Shown here piece by piece: positions 57,266 to 64,000 of a stretch of DNA of 64,000 nt; positions within the stretch are counted from its first letter, which is position 1, and every line of letters starts with the position of its first letter. Source of the DNA: Hemileia vastatrix (lineage: Eukaryota; Basidiomycota; Pucciniomycetes; Pucciniales; Zaghouaniaceae); the NCBI GenBank assembly GCA_030280995.1, contig JASXTE010000001.1:27190106-27254105 (forward strand), given 5' to 3'. Position numbers and translations under genes: made by a program. The notes beneath the pieces are model-generated. The model saw nothing but the letters and a program-made list of their open reading frames with translations, did no database searches and had not been told where the DNA came from.

Positions 57266-58576
57266 ATGCCTAATCTTGATCAGATTCTCAATCCGCCCCT
57301 TTCTCCACCACCTTTCTACAATGACAACAACAGATATGATGAAGTTGTTGTTAGTCAGATCCCTCAATCCTCAATTGCAATAAATCTTGAGTTTGTCTTT
57401 TTTTTGCCCAAAAAAGAAAATAAAAATGATAAAGAGAAGAATAAAGAGAAGTAAAACATGTGGAAGAGGAAGAAAAATTACAAGGTATCTATCAAAGCTA
57501 GTAGGGTTTTGTTTCAGCCAGATAAGTTACAATTTTCTTGGGATCCTTCAAATTATAATCTAGAAGACTTCAAGAAGCAGGCTGTCAATGTAATATTTGA
57601 ATGTGAACCAGAAAAAATGGAAATTTATGTCGAGAAGGAAGTTAAAAAAGGTACAGTTTTATGGTATGCTATTATACCACATGTCTTAGGTTTTTCGGCA
57701 AATCAAAAGAAGATGCTTGATTCAAATGATGTTTTTGCCCAATTTTTGGAATTGGCTGAAGTGAACATTCATTATTGCAAAATTTATTTACGCATGGAGA
57801 AAATTGACCCCCAACCATCTCAGCAGGTGAGTATTTTTTTTCTTTTTATTTTATTAATATCTTATTTTGCTTTTCTGCAGAGAGAGTCTGCCTACCAGGA
57901 CCTTGAAAACTCTTCATCTGAAGAGGAAGTAGAAGCCAATCCAGCTGAGTGTTTGCATGGACAAGCTTCCCACATAGAGAAAGTCCTTCTGCTTCTTGAT
58001 TGTCACTATTCGCATCCAGAAATCACGCATCAACAAGAAGCCCACTGTTGCATCAATCCAGTAAATCCTCAAGAGTATTTTGAGCCATCCTTTTCAATGG
58101 CACAAAATTGGGCACATGCAATGGTCAGTTTTTTTTTTGCTTCTCAAAAAGCTTAACCTATTAATCTTTTTCCTTTTCATTTTTTAGGTTACAAATCCTA
58201 AAGAAGTGACATACATTGTGCTGCCAAAGACACCCCTTTTTCAGTGGCATCCAATAAAATCTTGTGCCCAAGTCAATACTTCTGAAGCAGCAGCCTCCAC
58301 TTTTCCACCTTCTATCAGATCCTCACCTGAATATGATGCCTTTGAAGATGAATCAACCTTGTAGAAGTTTCTACATCATGCAAGAGTCAAGTATCAGATT
58401 CTGATTTGCAGGAAGGGTTGTCTGAACTTCAAATTACTCACTGGTCTTTATTTCAAGACTTCACGTCAGAATGTCTTATGCAGGTGGGTATTTCTGAAGC
58501 ATATGCTTTGGCATGTGTCAGGGCAGTCAAAACATATCCTTTATATTTTCGAAGGAAGCGGAATAAGACATCTTAA
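57266..58576 (+). pseudogene. MULE-1 second gene, unknown passenger protein, broken
   Basis: Not recognised. The frame runs MPNLDQIL (Pro-rich start with PPLSPPPF), then a Lys/Glu-rich stretch ending in one TAA (57,452). It continues in frame through RVLFQPDKLQFSWDPS, CEPEKMEIYVEKEVKKGTVL and NQKKMLDSNDVFAQFLELA to PQPSQQ. Introns are at 57,827-57,880 (54 nt) and 58,124-58,187 (64 nt). The last exon gives VTNPKEVTYIVLPKTP and, after a 1-nt shift near 58,362, a C-terminus with LFQDFTSECLMQVGISEA ending RRKRNKTS (stop 58,574-58,576). The SECLMQVGISEA part could be a small helical domain. Lying in the same orientation behind the transposase and partly duplicated at 60,108-60,432, it looks like a resident accessory gene of the MULE. 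Confidence 0.6.
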
Positions 58577-58688
58577 TGGAGGAGGGACTTAAAGGGTTTA
58601 TAATGAGTAACTTCTACTGTGTAGCATTTAAAGATGTTATAAAATCAAATATCTATATTTCCATGAGCACGAGTGAAATATAATTTTA

Positions 58689-59773
58689 CTAGTATGTCTG
58701 ATTTATGTAGCCACTAGCCCTAAACAGCTTCTTCATCAAAGAAGGTGTGAATACCAAATGAACAAATTGATCAATAATTGCCATGTCCTCTTTTCCACCA
58801 GTCAATTTTCCATCACGGCGTAAAGCACTTTTTAAAACACTAAATCCCTTTTCAATAGGATTAAAGTCAGGAGAGTAAGCAGGTAGATACAGCAGCTTAC
58901 ATCCCCTTTATTCAACAATTTTTGCAATACATCCACCATGGTGGAATGCAGCATTATCCATTATCAAGACACTGTTAGGTCCAGGATATGGGTTTATCAT
59001 AGGAAGCTTGTGTGAATGAAATAAAAGCTAAATTTTAGTATATTACCAAATATTAATATTATTTTTAAACAATTTACCAAAAAAATTTGCAAATAATACT
59101 CAAAATGAGTGCAACAAACCAGACAATGAAACAGCTGGTATAATATTGAAGCAGTGTGTAGCTCACGCCTGTGGGATTTGTGGAGTACATTGACCTACAG
59201 GTGCCCATGCTGTTGTGGGAGCAACACCTTCTTATTAGACTCCACACTCATCTTGAATGGAAACAACTACTTTAAATTTACCAAAAAATATACTTAAAAA
59301 TTTTCTCACCAGTAAAGACCAAAAAGTTTGGGTCAAAACCAGCCACCAAAGTGATGTATCTGATTTGGGAATGTTTATTTTGATTGGGGTGGACTTTTCT
59401 AAATGTTTTTTTTAGACATTTTCAAGCGTAATATTAACTCTTGGTGAATTGTGGACTGTGAGACTCTAATATTGTGATTTTCGAACAAAGCGTTTTGCAG
59501 CTCCATTTGGTAAACAGTAGGATTTTTATTTATCATCTCCAGAGTAAATTTGTGTTGTTCCTCATCCAAAGTAAAGGGGTGTCCTTGTCTCATATATGTA
59601 TCAGGATTTGTAATGACAGACTTTGTCTCTTGATATAATCCCATCCAGCAAGATAAAGAGTTCCTATGAATTTGTGAGCCATATTTTTCATTGATATCAT
59701 CCAAGGAATTACCATCTAATGCGCTCATTACCACGTCTACTTTAAAATGAGGGTCATATTTTAAATAAACCAT
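58689..59773 (-). pseudogene. Tc1/mariner-like transposase inserted in MULE-1, broken
   Basis: Starts MVYLKYDPHFK. The N-terminal helix-turn-helix region includes VVMSALDG, HPFTLDEEQ and STIHQELI (to about 59,400). The catalytic part follows in pieces: Q-D-E-C-G-V with two following stops (first Asp, about 59,250), RGVAPTTAWAPVGQC-like block, LIMDNAAFHHGG (second Asp, about 58,955), LPAYSPDFNPIEKGF (third acidic residue, about 58,870), ending GYINQTY. Two probable introns (GTGAG... near 59,310; GGTAAAT... near 59,080) and several stops are present. Terminal repeats could not be set; the element lies between about 58,580 and 60,104. Confidence 0.85.
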
Positions 59774-60107
59774 TTCAAAACAACAGAAAATAGAAGTAAA
59801 GAAGATGTCAAGAGTCAAGAGGAGAATAGGAGAATAATGTGAAGGTTTCAAACAGTAAATAAAAGTAATATTAATGTGCAAAGAAAAAAAAGATGAACTG
59901 TCAAAACCAAAATTCAGATCACAAATAATTTTGTAATATTTTAAGCTTTGACATGAAAAATACATATTTGGGGAATCACACAATTTATATTTAAAATAAA
60001 CCACATTTCACACTTTATAACCACTTGCTCAAAACGAATTCTGAGTAAGAGAGCTAGTAAAAACATTTCTAGTAAAATTCTCAATAATTTCACCATCCTT
60101 GAGAAAG

Positions 60108-60912
60108 GGGCAGATAGAGAATCCAATTGAGATTAGGCATCTGAGGAGGGGAAAATAAATAAATAAATAAAATAAAATAAAATAAAAAACAATTGAGTCA
60201 AAAAACCATAAACAAAATAAAGAGAAAAGAAAAGAAAAGAAAAAAGAAAACTGGGAGAAGACTTACTTTTGAGGAGGGAGGGGGGAAGACAAAATGGATG
60301 TAAATAGGGGCAAGAAAGTGCAAAATGGGTGGGGGGGATCTGACTAATAATGACTTCATCATATCTGTTGTTGTCATTGTAGAAAGGTGGTGGAGAAAGG
60401 GGCAGATTGAGAATCTGATTGAGATTAGGCATCTGAGGAGGAAAAAAAATGAATCAAAATAAAAAAATAAAATAAAAAGAGAAATAAAAAACGACTTACA
60501 TTACTTTAATATAGCAATTGAGAAAAAACCCCATAAATAAAATAATGAGAAGAAAAAATAAATAAAGAAAAAAGAAAAGAAAAAATCAATGAAATATAAA
60601 AAATAAATCCGGGAGAAGACTTACTTTTGAGGAGGGAGGGGGGAAGACAAAATGGATGTAAATATGGGCGAGAAAGTGCAAAATGGGTGGGGCAATTTCC
60701 TGAGAGCCCCCCCCCCACCCCACCAACCCAGCTCAGGGGCTGATTGATCAAGTAATAGAATATGCACAAGCAAACCAAGTGTCAACTAGATCCTCATCTA
60801 GTGACACTTGGGACAAGCTGGTGGGACAAAAAAAACTAAAAAAAATGCTGGGTAAGTTGGGGTGAATTTTTGATTTCTGCACCAACCTTTTTTGATGTAG
60901 CTGTATCGCCTG
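60108..60912 (-). repeat. Inverted and partly tandem duplication of the MULE-1 second-gene 5' region
   Basis: 60,339-60,912 is the reverse complement of about 56,779-57,359, including the exon starting MPNL (here MPNLNQIL at 60,432). A further partial tandem copy, again beginning with the MPNL exon, lies at 60,108-60,338 and is cut by the Tc1-like insertion. A-rich purine runs (AAATAAATAAAAT, GAAAAGAAAAG) accompany it. Confidence 0.85.
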
Positions 60913-61151
60913 TGTTTTCTGAGAACGTTTAAGACATTAAACACAAAAGCGAGTAAGTGCAGCAAAATGGAAGAGTCTCATCTATTGCATAATACATTGT
61001 ATGTGATTCAGTGATGGAATTGACAGCTGGTGGCAGCTGGTAGCAGCTGGTGACAGCCGGTGGTTGGAAGCATCATGCTGGGGCCACATGACACTAAAAA
61101 TAGAAGGGTGGTCCCTGATGCAAGCAAAAGTGTTAAGCTGGAAAAGGAAAG

Positions 61152-61223
61152 TGTCTCCTACAGGATTTGAACCTGTGACCACTTATGACATGTTAGCTGC
61201 TCTAACCGCTGAGCTAAGGAAAC
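61152..61223 (-). tRNA. tRNA-like gene, copy 1 (anticodon position UGU; possibly SINE head)
   Basis: On the minus strand a cloverleaf can be drawn. The acceptor GTTTCCT pairs with AGGAGAC (one G-U), the D arm is GCTC-AGCGGTTA-GAGC, and the T arm is ACAGG-TTCAAAT-CCTGT. Box A (TAGCTCAGCGG) and box B (GGTTCAAATCC) match Pol III promoters, and a TTTT follows downstream. The anticodon stem has a mismatch and a G-U pair, and the loop CATGTCA lacks the universal U33, so a functional tRNA is doubtful. By position the anticodon would be UGU. Confidence 0.6.
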
Positions 61224-61345
61224 CAGTGCAAGGTGCAACCACAACACCCCCCCTGGACCAAGCCTGCTAAGGCAACCCCCTACCGCAGCATGCTTGTTAA
61301 GCCATTTGCGCTGGGCCCATAACCTGTTAAGGTGGAAAAGGAAAG

Positions 61346-61417
61346 TGTCTCCTACAGGATTTGAACCTGTGACCACTTATGACATGTTAGCTGCTCTAAC
61401 CACTGAGCTAAGGAAAC
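61346..61417 (-). tRNA. tRNA-like gene, copy 2
   Basis: Same as copy 1 with one difference (D loop AGTGG instead of AGCGG, a better box A). The same anticodon-arm defects are present, so both copies come from one tRNA-like source and were duplicated. Confidence 0.6.
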
Positions 61418-61467
61418 CAGTGCAAGGTGCAACCACAACAAAAAGAGTGGTCTACACAGGGCGTCCC

Positions 61468-61554
61468 TTTTTTTATTGTTCCCATGTGTACTACATGTGT
61501 TTAACATAATTTATGAGCAATTTTTACTCAGTCCTGGGAATATCTAGGCTGACA
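61468..61554 (-). repeat. Old gypsy-2-family LTR, last piece
   Basis: Aligns with the reverse complement of the gypsy-2 LTR start (ATTGTTCCCATGTGTACTACA, TTTTTACTCAGTCCTGGG, CTAGGCTGACA). It completes the LTR begun at 44,225. The middle piece is 53,616-53,663. Confidence 0.85.
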
Positions 61555-61918
61555 GATTTCCTTCTCCCGTAGAGAATTTACGAGTAGGTCCTCTTTATTA
61601 GACTTTACGTCCATTCTTGAGCTTTCAGGCCAATCTACCCCTGAATTATCTTTTAACTACGTTTCATAAGAGTGACGTTATTTTTACCCAGATTAATGAA
61701 GAATGCGACCGATCAGTTTAATAAGAGAAGAGAGAGAAAAAGTACATTTTAACAGTAGCATACAGTTTACCCCAGTACTTTTTTGCAATCTTTAATATCC
61801 GCCGCTTTTTCGATCTATTACTTCCCTCTTTCCTTTATTCTAAAAAAATATTTAAACTTACACAGCACACAGAAGGAAAAGCAATATCTTTGTGATTATG
61901 CACCTGAAAAAAAAAGCT

Positions 61919-61996
61919 GGCACCTGCTAGCAGGCTCCCATCCCTGACTGAGCTATGGTAGCTCAATTGAAGGGAGGCACCTGCTAGCAGGTGCCA
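61919..61996. repeat. 78-bp foldback with CTGCTAGCAG arms
   Basis: Left arm GGCACCTGCTAGCAGGCTCC (61,919) and right arm GGAGGCACCTGCTAGCAGGT form an inverted repeat. Each arm is itself palindromic, and the spacer contains a third dyad, TGAGCTATGGTAGCTCA. Probably a miniature foldback element. Confidence 0.7.
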
Positions 61997-62089
61997 ACAT
62001 TTTTTTCCTGGTGTATAGCTTTGAAGTTCCTTGAAGCTTATATATTCTGCTAATATTTTTTGCATGCTTTTCGATTCCCACAAAAAGTC

Positions 62090-62114
62090 CCCCCCCCACA
62101 CACACACACACAAC
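62090..62114. repeat. C-run and CA microsatellite
   Basis: A run of nine C followed by about eight CA units, 490 bp upstream of the stomatin-like start codon. Confidence 0.9.
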
Positions 62115-62602
62115 AATAGGAGAGAAGAAGAGACGGTGTAATAAATGAAACAGAAAATGATGTGAAGTGTTTAATTTTCTGAGCATGATGGGCAGATTCA
62201 TCATTAGCCCGGAGGATGAGCGCACCCAGCGATTCCACAGCGAAGAGATGAGGGGGAGAGGAGGTCCAAACGGAGGTCTTGTGATCTTGTGGATGATCGT
62301 GACGGAGAGTCAGAGTCATGCAAATATCAACGCAGTTGTAACAGCTAGGCAGAAAGCAGGGGGCACAGCCATGACGAGGATAACCTGTTATGAGGATAAA
62401 GCGAAAGAGTTAAATTGCGCGTGTGAGTGCTCAAGAATTTCGTCTCCACCCTAAAAAAGGAAATTAATTGAGGATTTAATTAGCTAACTGCACATTTATC
62501 ATTTATTAATTGTTGGTATTACTTACTATTTATTATTGATTGGCTATTTATTGGTTTAGCTGACAGGGATACACTCTTGATAGTTGATTTTCCTCTTCCA
62601 CA

Positions 62603-64000
62603 ATGTCTTCTTCCTATCCTTCCAAAACCATTGATTCTTTTCCTCCGCCTCATTTATCCATTCCTCCTCCTCCTCCAGAACGACTGATTGATGTCCAGCC
62701 ACTCAGAACGGCGGACATGCAGCCCTCATATGCACAAGCTGTCGAGGATACAACCGTCAGTCCGGTTGATCAACATTTTAATCTTTTATTGGCATGCTAA
62801 CAAACATTATTCATCGTTTTCTTCTACTTTTGGTATCCTTTTCTTCCTATTTATCTCGCATGCGATCCCTTTTACCATTCGCTTAGAATTATGGCACTTA
62901 TGGTTCAATGATGAATTGTCTTGGCGCCTGTTTTGGCACCCTAGGTAAATTGCCAAACAATTTCATCTTCCTTCTTTATTTTTTTGTGTATATGTTCATT
63001 GCTCACGCATCTCTCATTCATCGGTTTTCAGGCTCCTTCCCTCTCTGCTTTTGCTTCCCGTATGTGGATTTTCTATTGGAATACCTCATTCAATTCAAGC
63101 TCATGCCAGTTGATTGTGATGTTTTTCATCAGAAATCCTTATAAAGAAGTCAAACAAGGAAGTGTAGGGCTAATTACCAAATTTGGTCGATTTCATAAAG
63201 CCGTAAGTCGGATCTATACATAAAACAATACATTTTTCTCAGTTGTGATTGATTTGTGTTTCCTTTTCTCGTTATACCTAATACCCCATTAGGTCGATCC
63301 TGGCCTAGTGAAAATAAATCCCTTTAGCCAGAAACTAACTTGTGTCGATGTTAAAATATCTGTTCTTCCAATCGGGCGGTAAGACAGTGTTTTTATGTTA
63401 ATTGAATTTCTAAGGCCAACATGTTACATAATTCTCTTTCAAATTGTTTTCTACATTTCAATATACACTAATACGATAGACAAACAGCGGTCACAAAAGA
63501 CAATGTGAATGTTGATATCGAAAGCGTCGTATATTGGCATGTGGTGAGTCTAACATTTTTTCGTCGACATTTGGGAATTAGAATTATGTTTTCCAAATTC
63601 AAAGCTCTATGCCAAAGCTGCATTATCAAACTGAAATATGATTACACTCACTTTTTTTAAGACAAACCCATGTAAGTCAACTAGTAAATCAATTCCAGTT
63701 AACTAACCAGTGACCTAATAGTATATTTTTTCCAATCACACAGATAAAGCTGCTTTTGCAATCACAAATGTTCATTCAGCCCTTGCTGAAATGGCTCAAA
63801 CAACACTGAGAAGCGTAATAGGAACTCGAAATTTCCAGTCGGTTCTGACAGAGAGAGAAAGTATTGCTGTGGAGATTGGTCAGATACTGGAAGCAACATC
63901 GTATGTCTTTCGAATATAGAATATTTTCTTCATGTTTGTGTATTAATAAAAGATTACTTGGATTACAGTGAAAGATGGGGAATCCAAGTAATTAAATATC
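62603..64000 (+). CDS. Stomatin/SPFH-family membrane protein, at least nine exons, 3' end beyond the window
   Basis: SPFH (stomatin/prohibitin-like) protein, a membrane-scaffold family that oligomerises on membranes. Proposed exons: 62,603-62,755 (end uncertain, or 62,764), 62,887-62,944, 63,032-63,059, 63,133-63,202, 63,293-63,378, 63,480-63,543, 63,662-63,671, 63,744-63,900 and from 63,969 on. All introns except the first have clear GT-AG ends and restore frame. The protein starts Pro-rich (MSSSYPSKT, PPPPPER), then QPSYAQAVE. A Cys/hydrophobic membrane hairpin follows (MMNCLGACFGTLGSFPLCF), then NPYKEVKQGSVGL, VDPGLVKINPF, QTAVTKDNVNVDIESVVYWHV, NPYKAAFAITNV, the TTLRSVIG block, LTERESIAVEI and ERWGIQV: the ordered SPFH core. 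No stops inside exons. This is the only gene here that looks like an ordinary host gene; its neighbours to the left are transposons. Confidence 0.9.

Larger units (their letters stand above)
61131..61440 (-). mobile_element. 310-bp insertion of a tandem tRNA-like cassette in the MULE right TIR
   Basis: The TIR sequence GCAAAAGAGTGG, intact in the left TIR, is split here with AAAAG duplicated on both sides (61,126-61,130 and 61,441-61,445). The insert holds two near-identical 108-bp units (tRNA-like core plus GTGCAAGGTGCAACCACAAC on one side) separated by about 86 bp of GC-richer DNA. The target duplication suggests SINE-like retroposition or another transposition mechanism. Confidence 0.75.
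53664..61467. mobile_element. Mutator-like DNA transposon (MULE-1) with long TIRs and passengers
   Basis: The left end is GGGATGCCTTGTGTAGACCA (53,664). The right end, reverse-complemented, is GGGACGCCCTGTGTAGACCA (61,467). The inverted repeats extend about 170 bp (53,664-53,835 against 60,966-61,467 without its 310-bp insert) at roughly 95% identity. Inside are a broken multi-domain transposase, an unrecognised second gene, a Tc1-like insertion, a large inverted duplication, and a tRNA-like double cassette in the right TIR. The insertion lies in the old LTR. A clean 8-11-bp target duplication was not visible. Confidence 0.9.
61555..62602. other. Intergenic region upstream of the stomatin-like gene
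   Basis: Contains a dispersed repeat (61,571-61,725, related to 22,089-22,245), a 78-bp foldback (61,919-61,996), and a C-run plus CA microsatellite at 62,090-62,114. The base composition becomes less AT-rich here. Open frames on both strands (for example 62,167-62,454 plus and 62,050-62,319 minus) show no family features. The promoter and 5' UTR of the following gene probably lie in the right half, but no distinct TATA box stands out. Confidence 0.5.

Noticed and set aside
53655..61477. A 9-bp target duplication for MULE-1 (TTTTACTTA versus TTTTTTATT)
   Set aside because: The similarity is no better than expected in AT-rich DNA.
61064..61509. Open frames through the tRNA-like units (with S-P-T-G-F-E-P-V-T-T)
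   Set aside because: This is the well-known artefact of translating a tRNA gene; the cloverleaf and Pol III boxes explain the conservation.
62050..62454. Possible divergent small genes upstream of the stomatin-like gene
   Set aside because: Frames on both strands overlap each other, include the CA microsatellite, and show no recognisable family or splice pattern.

Overview
The window is eukaryotic, AT-rich, repeat-dominated DNA. It is most likely from a rust fungus (Pucciniales) with a large, transposon-inflated genome. The reasons are the short (about 50-130 nt) GT-AG introns, an intron-dense stomatin-family gene at the right edge, and the mix of elements: a chromodomain Ty3/gypsy, a PIF/Harbinger-like element that carries a Tet-like 2OG-Fe(II) dioxygenase, and a Mutator-like (MULE) transposase joined to an OTU-type protease domain. 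The species call is inference. No bacterial-type operons, CRISPR arrays or rRNA were seen.

Left part (1-7,217): a tandem satellite with a monomer of about 607 bp, about 12 copies, running off the left edge. Every monomer carries a 40-bp dyad (hairpin-capable palindrome). Its centre varies between copies by paired changes that keep the symmetry. From 7,218 to 8,459 there is gene-free AT-rich DNA.

From 8,460 to 22,320: an old Ty1/copia element (minus strand) was cut inside its protease active-site codons by a young, apparently intact Ty3/gypsy element (11,717-20,564; identical-length 1,177-bp LTRs; 5-bp target duplication TCAAT; one 1,955-codon Gag-Pol ORF). A short ORF in another frame overlaps the start of this Gag-Pol and is conserved in a second, diverged gypsy element further right.

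From 22,321 to 30,128: a PIF/Harbinger-like DNA transposon with a SANT/coiled-coil-type ORF1, a Tet-like dioxygenase gene and a DDE transposase. All three are broken. It is interrupted by a solo LTR of the young gypsy family and by a C-rich/G-rich foldback. A shorter copy lies at 41,044-44,224 and retains remnants of the same three genes. Between the two copies lie a decayed copia element (30,322-35,890) holding two MITEs, a solo LTR of a third gypsy-like family (36,525-37,795), a broken SANT-like gene, and a decayed MULE end.

From 44,225 to 61,554: an ordered nest. An old reverse-oriented LTR received a small DNA transposon (TSD TAA; 45,349-53,615). That transposon was then split by a decayed gypsy element (45,355-52,971; TSD GGCAT). 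The same LTR also received a 7.8-kb MULE (53,664-61,467). The MULE contains a broken multi-domain transposase, an unrecognised passenger gene, a Tc1-like transposase, a large internal inverted duplication, and a 310-bp insertion with two tRNA-like Pol III units in its right TIR.

Right edge (61,555-64,000): the only host-type gene, a stomatin/SPFH membrane protein with at least nine exons, including a 10-nt microexon, truncated by the window end. Almost all other coding sequence belongs to mobile elements. Apart from the gypsy-1 polyprotein none is intact.
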